Position numbers and translations under genes: made by a program. This document shows, in pieces, positions 51,576 to 59,982 of a DNA stretch of 64,000 nt. The DNA is taken from positions 124,001 through 188,000 of the forward strand of contig NZ_JAINRD010000015.1 of the NCBI RefSeq assembly GCF_020400605.1, given 5' to 3'. The first letter of the stretch is position 1. The number at the start of each line of letters is the position of its first letter. The stretch comes from Streptomyces aculeolatus. Lineage in GTDB: Bacteria; Actinomycetota; Actinomycetes; Streptomycetales; Streptomycetaceae. A model generated the notes under the pieces. The model searched no databases. It had not been told where the DNA came from and saw only the letters and a program-made list of their open reading frames with translations.

Positions 51576-52949
51576 TCACCCCGTACAGCCCGCGCCGTCC
51601 CGCGCCGCGCAGGTGCCCAGGGAGCACCAGCGGCGGCGGCCCGGGGCGTCGAGGAACAGCCAGCCGCAGTCCGGTGACGGGCATGCGGTGACGGTGAGGC
51701 GGTGCGGGTCGGCGAGGAGGTCGGCGGCGCTGCGGGCCACCGCGAGGACCGGGAGCCGCAGGCCCGTCGCGGCGGGGAGCCGCCAGCGGCCGAGGCCGTC
51801 CTCGTCGAGGTGGAACTCCGCCACCCGGGCGGCCGCTTCCGCGGCGCGCGCGACCTGCTTGAAGGCGCGCCGGTCCGCCGGGGCGACGAAGCAGGCGTGC
51901 ATCGCGGTACGCAGTTCGCGGGCCTCCGCCAGCGCGTCGAGGGCGGCGGCGGGCTGCTGTTCGGCCTGTTTGAGGAGCTGGGTGACCAGCCAGTCCTCCA
52001 GCAGGCCGAGGTGCCCGGCCCACACCGCCAGCGCCCGGTAGCCGGTCAGCCACTCCGCGCCGGTCTCGCGGGCGCCGTCCCAGCCGGCCCACGTGTTGCA
52101 GAACTCCAGGGCGGGCTGGCCGCTGGTGTGCAGCGGCAGGCGTACGTCGCGGACCTGCACGGCGTACGCGGGCAGCGGCGGTTCGTCGAGCGACGGGTCG
52201 GCGCTGAGCACCTTCGCGTGCACGTCCCGCAGGGCGGGGCCGGGGGCGACGCCGAGTTCGGCGGCGAGGGCGAGGCGGGTGGTGCGGTAGACGTCGAGGG
52301 CCTCGGCCTGCCGGCCGGCGCGGTACAGGGCGGTCATCAGCGCCGCGACGAGCCGCTCGCGCAGGGGGTGGCGGGCGACCAGGGGCCGGAGTTCGGCGGC
52401 GAGGGGGGCGCCGTCGTCGTGCAGTCCGTCGCGGCCGGTGCGGAGCCGGTCCTCGGCGCGCTGTTCCTGGGCGGCGAGGCGCTGCTCGGCGAGTTCGCCG
52501 CCGAGGCGGTCGCGGAGTTCGCCGTCCGCGAGGCCGTCGAGGAGTTCGCCGCGCCACAGGGCCAGGGCCTCCTCGGTACGGCGCAGCCGCTCGGCGGGGT
52601 CGCGCAACGCGGCGGCGGCGCGGGCCCGGTCGGCGAACTCGGCGGCGTCCGTCCGCCACCCGCCCGGCTCGGCGGCGTAGCCGTCGCCGCGGGTGGCGAT
52701 GCGCACCCCGTACGGCCGGAGCGCCCCCCGCAGCCGGCTGACGTAGGTGTGCAGGGTGCCGCGGCGTCCGTCCCGGTCCCCGTCGTCCGGCTCCCACAGC
52801 AACTCCGCCAGCCGCCCGGCGGCGACGGTGCGCCCGGGCGCGAGGAGCAGCACCGCGAGCAGCAGCCGCTCCTGGCGCCGCCGGCTGAAGGAGACGGGGG
52901 CGCCGTCGCGTACCGCCTCGAAGGGGCCGAGCAGGCGGAACTCCAACAC
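51576..52949 (-). CDS. SARP-type regulator fused to a CGNR zinc-finger domain
   Basis: 457 aa from GTG 52949. Residues 1-95 are an OmpR-type winged helix (LEFRLLGPFEAVRDG, RRRQERLLLAVLLL), residues 100-245 a BTAD helical domain (RHPLRERLVAALMTALYRAG, ALRDVHAKVLSADPSL), and residues 275-455 an ABATE-like region ending in CPSPDCGWLFLDAPGRRRWC followed by CAARD, the zinc ribbon that is CGNR in other proteins. The fusion of a SARP with ABATE/CGNR is unusual. Probable pathway activator. Confidence 0.8.
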   Translation of the reverse strand: MLEFRLLGPFEAVRDGAPVSFSRRRQERLLLAVLLLAPGRTVAAGRLAELLWEPDDGDRDGRRGTLHTYVSRLRGALRPYGVRIATRGDGYAAEPGGWRTDAAEFADRARAAAALRDPAERLRRTEEALALWRGELLDGLADGELRDRLGGELAEQRLAAQEQRAEDRLRTGRDGLHDDGAPLAAELRPLVARHPLRERLVAALMTALYRAGRQAEALDVYRTTRLALAAELGVAPGPALRDVHAKVLSADPSLDEPPLPAYAVQVRDVRLPLHTSGQPALEFCNTWAGWDGARETGAEWLTGYRALAVWAGHLGLLEDWLVTQLLKQAEQQPAAALDALAEARELRTAMHACFVAPADRRAFKQVARAAEAAARVAEFHLDEDGLGRWRLPAATGLRLPVLAVARSAADLLADPHRLTVTACPSPDCGWLFLDAPGRRRWCSLGTCAARDGAGCTG

Positions 52950-53043
52950 GAGGGCAGCGTACGCCGGTTGTGGTGAGCGGATGGTGAGCCGGCGGGACCA
53001 GGCTCGGACGCAGGCACACCAGGCGAACCGAAGGAGTCCACCC

Positions 53044-53586
53044 ATGCGCCGTTACGCAGCAGCCACAGCCGCAGCCCTCTGCCTCACCGCCACCCTCGCC
53101 GCCGCCCCCGCGGCGGCCTCCGCGGCGACCTCCGGCGACGAGGGCGACGGCGACAGGGGTTGGCGCCCGGTCACGTACGAGCCGGTCGACTACCCGGCAG
53201 GCGAGCGCTGCGACTTCGCCTTCCGCACGGAGCCCGTGCACAACGAGGTCATGGTCAAGACCGTCGCCACGTACCCTGACGGCTCCCCGAAGACGGAGCT
53301 GTTCAAGGGTGCGCTGACCGTCCGCGTCACCAACCTCGAAACGGGCGCCTCGTACGACGAGGACGCGAGCGGCCGGTCGGTGGCGCGCTACGCCCAGGAC
53401 GGCGCCTACACCTACTACGCCGTCGGGCCGTTCCTCGTCGGCTTCGAGGAGGGGCAGGGGAACCTGCCGCGCGGCGAGTACGTGATCGACGGCGTGTACA
53501 CCTTCGCGTTCGACGCGGCCGGCCAGCGAACCGTAACGTGGTTCGGCGAGAAGAAGCTGATCGACGTCTGCGACCAGATCGACTGA
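53044..53586 (+). CDS. secreted hypothetical protein
   Basis: 180 aa from ATG 53044 with AAGGAG upstream. Signal peptide MRRYAAATAAALCLTATLAA then APAAASA, then a beta-rich mature part: GERCDFAFRTEPVHNEVMVK, ALTVRVTNLETG. Family not recognised; only two Cys (GERCDF, DVCDQID), which could form one disulphide. Divergent from the SARP-CGNR gene by 94 bp, so possibly its target. Confidence 0.8.
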   Translation: MRRYAAATAAALCLTATLAAAPAAASAATSGDEGDGDRGWRPVTYEPVDYPAGERCDFAFRTEPVHNEVMVKTVATYPDGSPKTELFKGALTVRVTNLETGASYDEDASGRSVARYAQDGAYTYYAVGPFLVGFEEGQGNLPRGEYVIDGVYTFAFDAAGQRTVTWFGEKKLIDVCDQID

Positions 53587-53623
53587 CCGGGCCGCACCCC
53601 GCCCGCAAGACACCGCCGGTGAG

Positions 53624-53911
53624 CTACAGAGCGCGGTACACGTCGCGGCGGTCTCCGACGGCGACGACCCAGATGACGAGTTCACCGTTGTCGACCGTGT
53701 ACACCACCCGGTAGTCCCCGACGCGCAGCCGGGACATGCCCTCGTGGCCGGTCAGCGGCCTGATGTCGAAGGCCGAGGTGTCGCCCTTGTCCATGGCGCG
53801 CTGGAACTCCCCGAGGCGGATGAGGATCCTGCGCGCCTCGCGGAGCGGCACGGCCCGCATCTGCCGCTGGGCGGCGGAGGTGAATTTCGTGCTGTGGACA
53901 CCGTCGGTCAT
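53624..53911 (-). CDS. RelE/ParE-type toxin
   Basis: 95 aa. KFTSAAQRQMRAVPLREARR, PLTGHEGMSRLRVGDYRVVY, VDNGELVIWVVAVGDRRDVY is the RelE pattern including the G.YR.VY strand. The start overlaps the antitoxin stop by 4 nt. Predicted mRNA interferase neutralised by the upstream antitoxin. Confidence 0.9.
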   Translation of the reverse strand: MTDGVHSTKFTSAAQRQMRAVPLREARRILIRLGEFQRAMDKGDTSAFDIRPLTGHEGMSRLRVGDYRVVYTVDNGELVIWVVAVGDRRDVYRAL

Positions 53912-54195
53912 GCCTGGCCGGCCTCGCCCAGGATCTCAGCGGCGAGGTCTTCCAGGGTGACGGCCGGCTCGCGCCCCTCGGCCAGGGAATCCGCGGCAAG
54001 CCGGGAGAGCCAGGCGTCCTCGACGCTCTCCTCAAGTTTCGTGAGGCGCTGGTACTCGTCCAGGTCGAGAATCACGGCCTCGGCCTTGCCCCGCCGGGTG
54101 ATGATGGTCGGGGTGGCTTCTCGGCGCGCACGGTCGATGCTGTCGGCCAGATGGGCCCGCACTTCGGCCATGGATTCGACGATGGGCTCACTCAT
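53908..54195 (-). CDS. YefM/Phd-type antitoxin
   Basis: 95 aa from ATG 54195; an upstream in-frame start is less likely because it overlaps the operator. SMAEVRAHLADSIDRARREA, TPTIITRRGKAEAVILDLDE and YQRLTKLEES is the Phd/YefM N-terminal DNA-binding fold. Autoregulates with the RelE toxin. Confidence 0.9.
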   Translation of the reverse strand: MSEPIVESMAEVRAHLADSIDRARREATPTIITRRGKAEAVILDLDEYQRLTKLEESVEDAWLSRLAADSLAEGREPAVTLEDLAAEILGEAGQA

Positions 54196-54210
54196 GCAAC
54201 CAATGTACCA

Positions 54211-54220
54211 GATGTACATC
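54211..54220 (-). promoter_or_regulatory. toxin-antitoxin operator candidate
   Basis: Palindrome GATGTACATC within AATGTACCAGATGTACATCT, 16 bp upstream of the antitoxin start. YefM-type antitoxins bind TGTACA-type palindromes, and a second imperfect half (AATGTACC) flanks it. Confidence 0.6.
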
Positions 54221-54269
54221 TGGGCGTTCCACTTTGTGTGCTCACGCCGGCACGCTACGCAGTGACAGC

Positions 54270-55853
54270 TCACCGCTCCGGCCGGCTGCGGTGCCGGGCC
54301 AGGACCAGCAGCTCACGCAGCCGGTCACTGAGGGGGCCCGTGGGGGTGAGGGCGGTCAGGTCCGCTACAGCCTCGTCGTGGCGGCCCGTGGCGAGGTCGA
54401 GTTCAACCCGTCGCTCCAGCAGGGTCTGCCGCCACCGTGAGAGCACGTCCCGGTGCCGTTCCGCGAAGGGGCCTGGCACGCCGCGGAGCGGTGTGCCGCT
54501 GAACATGGCCAGGGCGGCCACGTACAGTTCCCTGCCGCCCTCCGCGTTGCCGTCGGCGACGGCGGCCTCGGCGTCCGAAACCAGACTCTGCGCGATGGTG
54601 AGGTCGAGGTCCGAGTCCCGGATGCGGAGGGCGTATCCACCGGCCTCGTGGACGAGGGTGTCGTCGCCGAGGGTCTTCCGCAGTCGCCAGGCGTACGTGG
54701 CCAGGGTCTTCGCCGCCGACTCCGGGGGGTTCGCGCCCCAGATGCCGTCGATCAGTTCCCCGCGGGTCGCGGAGTGGCCGTTCCGCAGCAGCAGCAGCAC
54801 GGCGAGCAGCGCACGTTGCTGCGGCGAGCCGGTCCGCAGCATCTCCTCCCCGCGCCGGGCGCCGACCGGTCCGAGCACCGAGAAGCGGAAGGTGCCCGCG
54901 GCGCGCCTGCTCCGGGCGGAGGGGCGCGCAGGCCGCGGGGGCCGCGGGGTCTTTGAGCGCGCCGCCGCCGACTCCACCAGGGCGCGGGCCGCGGCGCGGC
55001 GCTCCTCCGGCCCGAGCAGCGCGGCGGCCTCGTACTCCGCACCCGCGAACGCGCGCAGCGCGGCGAGCGCCTGGGGATGGGGCGCGCCGAGGACGGCCGC
55101 GGTCTTCTGGGCCGCCAGGGCGAGGACGTCGACCGCCCGCTCCATCCGGTCGCCGTCGGCGGCGGACACGGCCGCGCCGAACTCGGCCGACGCGAGCGCC
55201 ACCAGCGCGGAGCAGGACCTCGGGTGGTCCTCGCCGCGCAGGTCCGCCACGCGCCGGGCGAGGCTTTCGAGGTCGTCGAGCAGCGACTCGGTTTCCTCGT
55301 TCCGACCGGCGCGGCCGGCCGCCTCGGCGAGGACCGACACCGCTGACAGCTCCACGTCCAGGCGGTCCTCCTCGGGTCCGGTCGCCGACAGGAGGGTCAC
55401 TCGCGCCAGGTCCGCGAGCGCGGTGGCTTCCACCGCGTCGTCCGCAAGCAGCGCGAGGACCGCCGAAGTCGCCGCTTTGCGGGCCTCCGCGAGGTGGGTG
55501 GTGACCACCGACGTGTAGTGGGGGTCGCGGGTCAGCGCCGCTGCTCTGGCCGGCGCTCCCCGGCTCGCCACCGCGAGGGCCACCTGCTCGAACAACGTGC
55601 CGTCCACCACGGAGGGCCCGCGCCCGGGCAGCGTGCTTTCCAGCGTCCGCACCAGCTCACCCGACAGGTCGGGCCGTCCGAGGGAGTCGCAGAGGCCGGT
55701 GAGGTACGCGAAGTCCCTGCCCGCGGTGGGGCCGCGCAACAGGTCGGGTCCGCCGCTCAGTTCACGCAGGGCCTCCTCGAAGGCGGAGGTCTCGGGCTCG
55801 CCCGCCGCCACCCGCTCGGCCAGCGAGATCGCGGTCCGCCAGGCGTCGTTCAC
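54270..55853 (-). CDS. TPR-SARP regulator (inverted domain order)
   Basis: 527 aa, ATG 55853 overlapping the trypsin stop. Residues 1-310 are helical and TPR-like (ASAEFGAAVSAADGDRMERA, VDVLALAAQKTAAVLGAPHP). Residues 320-525 are the SARP part: FRFSVLGPVGARRGEEMLRT winged helix, then a BTAD (AEGGRELYVAALAMFSGTPL, RQTLLERRVELDLATGRHDE). SARPs normally start with the DNA-binding domain; here it is C-terminal. Last gene of the CU044_2847-protease operon, so probably its effector or regulator. Confidence 0.8.
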   Translation of the reverse strand: MNDAWRTAISLAERVAAGEPETSAFEEALRELSGGPDLLRGPTAGRDFAYLTGLCDSLGRPDLSGELVRTLESTLPGRGPSVVDGTLFEQVALAVASRGAPARAAALTRDPHYTSVVTTHLAEARKAATSAVLALLADDAVEATALADLARVTLLSATGPEEDRLDVELSAVSVLAEAAGRAGRNEETESLLDDLESLARRVADLRGEDHPRSCSALVALASAEFGAAVSAADGDRMERAVDVLALAAQKTAAVLGAPHPQALAALRAFAGAEYEAAALLGPEERRAAARALVESAAARSKTPRPPRPARPSARSRRAAGTFRFSVLGPVGARRGEEMLRTGSPQQRALLAVLLLLRNGHSATRGELIDGIWGANPPESAAKTLATYAWRLRKTLGDDTLVHEAGGYALRIRDSDLDLTIAQSLVSDAEAAVADGNAEGGRELYVAALAMFSGTPLRGVPGPFAERHRDVLSRWRQTLLERRVELDLATGRHDEAVADLTALTPTGPLSDRLRELLVLARHRSRPER

Positions 55854-56659
55854 CCCTCCTCACCGCCCCCGAAGTCGCTGCTGATCGCGCGCTGGGCGAC
55901 CATGAACCTGAGTTCCGCGATCTGTACGGGGTCCATGTACCCCTGCTCCGACCACTGCTCCAGCCGGTGGAACCACGCCTCGGCCTTCTCCTGCGGCTTT
56001 CTCTCGTCCGCCTCCGGCGCCTCCCACGCGTCCGCCCGCGGGCGCAGCACGTCGATGAGGTGCGAGACCTGGAGGTGGTCGAAGCGGGCTATCGCCTCGG
56101 CGATGGTGGCCGCGTACAGGACGTTTCCCGCCCGCTTCCCGTCGGCGCGGTCCGGCGCCTGTTCGAGCAGGATGCCCACCACCGCCGGATCGCCCCCGTC
56201 CGCGGCGCCCTCCACCGGGCCGCCCGAATAGCCGGAGTAGTCACCGAGAAGCTGTTCCACGGACAGTTGCAGGGCCTCGATCGACGCTCCGCCCTCGCAG
56301 GCGAAGTCGTCCGCCCGGTGGTCGATCGTGCCGCTGAGCGCGGCCTCGGCCGCGGACGGGCGGTACGGGCCCCGCCAATGCCAGCCGGGCAGCGCGTGCC
56401 CGGCGTTCGGGATGCGCGGGGAGAGCCGGTGATGGGCGGCGACCTCGATGAGGGCCAGGTCGGCGTCGGGGGCCCGACACCGTAACCGGCCGTCCAGGTG
56501 CTCGCCGTCCGCCAGGACGATCCCCACGTCGACGTCGTCCGGTGCCAGCCCGCGCAGGCAGTGCAGGGCCGTCAGCACGTAGCGCCGGGTGAGCAGGAAG
56601 CCGGCGCCCAGCCGCCGCCGGTCCTGGTACAGATCCACCCAGTACCCGGCGTCCGTCAC
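55850..56659 (-). CDS. trypsin-like serine protease, effector-associated
   Basis: 269 aa from GTG 56659, overlapping the upstream stop (GTGA). No signal peptide, so cytosolic. GAGFLLTRRYVLTALHC carries the catalytic His, ADLALIEV the Asp, and YSGYSGGPVEG the Ser (SGGP in place of GDSGGP). A 90-residue C-terminal helical domain (SHLIDVLRPRADAWE, QIAELRFMVAQRAISSDF) resembles effector-associated adaptor domains. Trypsin plus CU044_2847 plus SARP is a layout described for counter-invader conflict systems. Confidence 0.85.
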   Translation of the reverse strand: MTDAGYWVDLYQDRRRLGAGFLLTRRYVLTALHCLRGLAPDDVDVGIVLADGEHLDGRLRCRAPDADLALIEVAAHHRLSPRIPNAGHALPGWHWRGPYRPSAAEAALSGTIDHRADDFACEGGASIEALQLSVEQLLGDYSGYSGGPVEGAADGGDPAVVGILLEQAPDRADGKRAGNVLYAATIAEAIARFDHLQVSHLIDVLRPRADAWEAPEADERKPQEKAEAWFHRLEQWSEQGYMDPVQIAELRFMVAQRAISSDFGGGEEG

Positions 56660-56991
56660 GGTGTCTCCGCGACCCGCTCGATCGTCAGCGTCACCTCGAA
56701 GGAGGCTTCTGCGGACGCCTTGGAGAGCACCACGCCCGCCTCGGCCGCCAGCGTCAGGCCGAAGCTGACCTCCATCGTCGACACCCGCCAGCCGTCCCGG
56801 GCCGGGACCCGGGCCAGTGACTGCTGGGCGATGGCGGACGCCTGCACGATGGCCGCCTCGATCTCGGGCCCGCGGTCGGCGAGCGGTGCGGTCGTGCCGC
56901 TCCTCCTGCCGATCTGCCGGCCTCCGCCTCCACCTCCGCCGGAGTCGAGGTCCACAGTCTCCACTCTGACCACCGAGGTAGAGGCCGCCAC
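56656..56991 (-). CDS. CU044_2847-type beta-sandwich partner protein
   Basis: 111 aa from GTG 56991 with AGGGGAAA upstream; the long frame to 58062 merely reads the next gene's strand. Basic, Gly-rich start, then EVSFGLTLAAEAGVVLSKAS and EASFEVTLTIERV, the EFG.KL..EAG / A.FEVTL pattern I know from CU044_2847 proteins. These are encoded beside trypsin-like proteases and are thought to bind or present them. First gene of the three-gene operon. Confidence 0.75.
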   Translation of the reverse strand: MAASTSVVRVETVDLDSGGGGGGGRQIGRRSGTTAPLADRGPEIEAAIVQASAIAQQSLARVPARDGWRVSTMEVSFGLTLAAEAGVVLSKASAEASFEVTLTIERVAETP

Positions 56992-57053
56992 CGTTTCCCC
57001 TGTCTGTACGCGCCGTTGGGAGTCGGGCCAAGCATGGCACTCCCGCCGCCTCC

Positions 57054-58046
57054 TCACCCCGCGAAGTGGCAGGCCGCCGGGTGGTCGCCTCCGTTCCGTA
57101 CGCGCAGTTCCGGGGCCTCCGACTCGCAGATGTCCGTCGCCAGGGGGCAGCGGGTGCGGAAGCGGCAGCCCGTGGGCGGGGAGGAGGGGGACGGGACCTC
57201 GCCGGTGAGGGGGAGGTCCTTTGCGGCGCCCGGGCGGTCGTGGACCGAGGGGGCCGCCTTGAGGAGGGCCTGGGTGTAGGGGTGCTGGGGGGACTCGAAG
57301 ACCTGGGCGGCGGTGCCGCGTTCGACGATCGTGCCCAGGTACATCACCGCCACCTCGTCCGCGATGTGCCGGACCACGTCCAGGTCGTGGGAGATGAAGA
57401 GGTACGCGATCCCCAGCTCCCGCTGGAGGTCCGCGAGCAGGTTGAGGATCTGCGCGCGTACGGAGACGTCCAGCGCCGAGACCGCCTCGTCGCAGACGAT
57501 CAGCTTCGGCCGCAGCGCCAGCGCCCGCGCGATGCTCACCCGCTGGCACTGGCCGCCGGAGAGTTCGTGCAGGCGGCGGGTCGCGTACGAGGCGTCCAGG
57601 CCCACCTGGGTCAGGAGCCGCGCCACCTCCGTCGCGTGCTCCGCGGGCGCCACCACGTCCCGGTGGATGTGCCAGCCCTCCGCGACGATCTCCGCCACCC
57701 GCATCCGCGGGTTCAGCGACGTGTACGGGTCCTGGAACACCATCTGCAGGTCGTGCGCCACCCGCCGGCGCTCCCGGCGGCCCGCCGTCGCCAGGTCCAG
57801 GCCCGCGAAGGAGACCGAGCCGGCGAAGGGCTCCAGCAGGCCCACCACCGAGCGGGCCAGCGTCGACTTGCCGCAGCCGGACTCGCCGACGATGCAGACC
57901 GTCTGTCCCGGCCGTACCGTCAGGTCGACGCCCGCGACCGCGTCTACGCGGCGGCGGCCGAGGCCGGAGCGGCCGGGGACGGTGTAGCCGGCGTGCAGGT
58001 CCCGGATGTGCAGCAGCGCTTCCGGGCTCGTCCGGGTCGTACTCAT
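57054..58046 (-). CDS. oligopeptide-type ABC transporter ATPase (DppF/OppF)
   Basis: 330 aa from ATG 58046, overlapping the DppD-type stop. Walker A GESGCGKST, signature LSGGQCQRVS, Walker B IVCDEAVSALD, and the C-terminal Cys-rich CRFRTRCPLATDIC of the oligopeptide family's iron-sulphur-like site. Second ATPase of the importer and last gene of the operon. Confidence 0.95.
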   Translation of the reverse strand: MSTTRTSPEALLHIRDLHAGYTVPGRSGLGRRRVDAVAGVDLTVRPGQTVCIVGESGCGKSTLARSVVGLLEPFAGSVSFAGLDLATAGRRERRRVAHDLQMVFQDPYTSLNPRMRVAEIVAEGWHIHRDVVAPAEHATEVARLLTQVGLDASYATRRLHELSGGQCQRVSIARALALRPKLIVCDEAVSALDVSVRAQILNLLADLQRELGIAYLFISHDLDVVRHIADEVAVMYLGTIVERGTAAQVFESPQHPYTQALLKAAPSVHDRPGAAKDLPLTGEVPSPSSPPTGCRFRTRCPLATDICESEAPELRVRNGGDHPAACHFAG

Positions 58047-59080
58047 GACGCGGCCTCCACATCCGTTGCCTGGGCCTGGACCTTGTCGCTGTGGTGGCAC
58101 GCCGCCCCGTGGCCCTGCCCGACGGCCGAGAGTTGCGGGTCCTCCGTGCGGCACACCTCCGTCGCGTACGGGCAGCGGGGGGCGAACGCGCAGCCCGCCG
58201 GCAGGCCGCCCGGTGCCGGCGGCTGGCCGTCGATCGGGACCAGCCGCCCCGGCCGCGCCGGGTCCGGGACCGCGTCCAGCAGGCCGCGGGTGTACGGGTG
58301 TGCCGGTGCCGTGTACACGTCGTCCAGCGCGCCCGTCTCCACGATCCGGCCGGCGTACATCACCGCCACGTCCTGCGCGACGCGCGCCACCACGCCCAGG
58401 TCGTGCGAGACGAGCAGCATCGCCATCCCCGCGTCCGTCTGCCGGGCCGCGAGCAGCCGCAGGATCTGCGCCTGCACGGTGACGTCGAGCGCGGTCGTCG
58501 GCTCGTCGGCCAGCAGGACCGCCGGGTCCAGGGTGAGCGCCATCGCGATGACCGCCCGCTGCCGCATGCCGCCCGAGAACTCGTGCGGGTACGCGCCGTA
58601 CTTGGCCTCCGCGTCGGGTATGCCGACCGTCCGCATCAGCTCCACCGCCCGCTCCCGGGCCGCGCGGCGGCCCGTGCCGCGGCGGCGCAGCGTCTCGGCG
58701 ATCTGCCAGCCGATGGTGAACGACGGGTTGAGCGCCGCCATCGGGTCCTGGAAGACCATCGCGACCTGCGCGCCGCGCAGTTCGCGCCACTGCGCGTCGG
58801 TGAACCCGGCGGTGTCCCGGCCGTCGATCTCGACCGTCCCCGCGCTCACCGCGGCGCCCGGCGGCAGCAGGCCCATCAGCGCCAGCGACGTCAGCGACTT
58901 GCCGCTGCCCGACTCCCCCACCAGGGCGGTGACCCGGCCGGGTACGAGGTCGAGGTCGACCCCGCGGACGACCTCCCGGGGGCCGAAGGCTATGTGTACG
59001 TCCCGCAGGCGGGCCGCCGCGGGCGTCTCCGCGGGCGTCTCCACGGTCGTGGCAGGCATCTTCTTCTCCTCTGCGCTCAT
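58043..59080 (-). CDS. oligopeptide-type ABC transporter ATPase (DppD/OppD)
   Basis: 345 aa. Walker A GESGSGKSL, signature FSGGMRQRAV, Walker B LLADEPTTALD, and the C-terminal CAFAPRCPYATEVC motif. Overlaps both neighbours by 4 nt. Confidence 0.95.
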   Translation of the reverse strand: MSAEEKKMPATTVETPAETPAAARLRDVHIAFGPREVVRGVDLDLVPGRVTALVGESGSGKSLTSLALMGLLPPGAAVSAGTVEIDGRDTAGFTDAQWRELRGAQVAMVFQDPMAALNPSFTIGWQIAETLRRRGTGRRAARERAVELMRTVGIPDAEAKYGAYPHEFSGGMRQRAVIAMALTLDPAVLLADEPTTALDVTVQAQILRLLAARQTDAGMAMLLVSHDLGVVARVAQDVAVMYAGRIVETGALDDVYTAPAHPYTRGLLDAVPDPARPGRLVPIDGQPPAPGGLPAGCAFAPRCPYATEVCRTEDPQLSAVGQGHGAACHHSDKVQAQATDVEAAS

Positions 59081-59982
59081 ATCTGCGACCGCGGGTCCGA
59101 CGCGTCACGGAAGCCGTCGCCGATCACGCCCACCGCGGTGACGACCAGCGCGAGCGCCGCCGCCGGCATCGTGGAGATCCACCACGCCGAACCCAGGTAG
59201 TCGCGCCCCACGGAGACCGTGGCGCCCCACGAGGACGTGTCGACGGGCACGCCGAGGCCGAGGAAGCTCAGCGACGCCTCCGCGACCATCACGAGGCCCA
59301 CCTGCACCGTCGCCGCGACCAGCAGCGGCTGCCACAGGGACGGCAGCACGTGGCGGACCATGATGCGTACGTGTCCCGCCCCCAGCACCCGCGCCGAGTC
59401 GACGAAGCCGAGCTTCCGCGTCGCCATCGCCGAGGCGCGGGCGACGCGGGCGAAGATGACCCACCTCGTGATCGCCAGCGTGATGACGATGTTGGTGACG
59501 CTCGGGCCGAGCACGCCGGCCAGCAGGATCGCCAGCAGGATGGAGGGGAAGGCGAGCTGGATGTCGCCGATGCGGGAGGCGATGGTGTCGGGCCAGCCGC
59601 CGAAGTAGCCAGAGACCAGCCCGACGACGAGGCCGACCGCGCCGCCGACCAGGATGGTCGCGGCGGCGACGAGCAGCGAGATCCGGGCGCCGGCCAGCAG
59701 GTTGGCGAGCAGGTCGCGGCCCATCTGGTCGGTGCCCAGCCACGCGATGTCGCCGCCGTCGGTGCGCTCCCCGGGGGAGAGCAGCCGGTTCGGCAGGTCT
59801 GTCGCGACCGGGTCGTACGGGTGCAGCAGCGGCCCGACGAGGGCGGCGAGAACGAAGAGCGCCAGCACCCCGGCGCCTATCCAGACGCGCACCGGCACCC
59901 GCCGCGCGGCGTCGCCGCGGGACGTGTCCGTACGCGGGGAGTCGACGGCCTGCGCGGGTGCGGCCGTGGTCGTGCCGCTCAT
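59077..59982 (-). CDS. oligopeptide-type ABC transporter permease (DppC)
   Basis: 301 aa from ATG 59982. Six predicted helices with an N-terminal extension, WLGTDQMGRDLLANLLAGAR and the EAA-loop region (ATRKLGFVDSARVLGAGHVR), then ASLSFLGLGV. Pairs with the DppB-type permease; the stop overlaps the DppD-type start. Confidence 0.95.
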   Translation of the reverse strand: MSGTTTAAPAQAVDSPRTDTSRGDAARRVPVRVWIGAGVLALFVLAALVGPLLHPYDPVATDLPNRLLSPGERTDGGDIAWLGTDQMGRDLLANLLAGARISLLVAAATILVGGAVGLVVGLVSGYFGGWPDTIASRIGDIQLAFPSILLAILLAGVLGPSVTNIVITLAITRWVIFARVARASAMATRKLGFVDSARVLGAGHVRIMVRHVLPSLWQPLLVAATVQVGLVMVAEASLSFLGLGVPVDTSSWGATVSVGRDYLGSAWWISTMPAAALALVVTAVGVIGDGFRDASDPRSQI

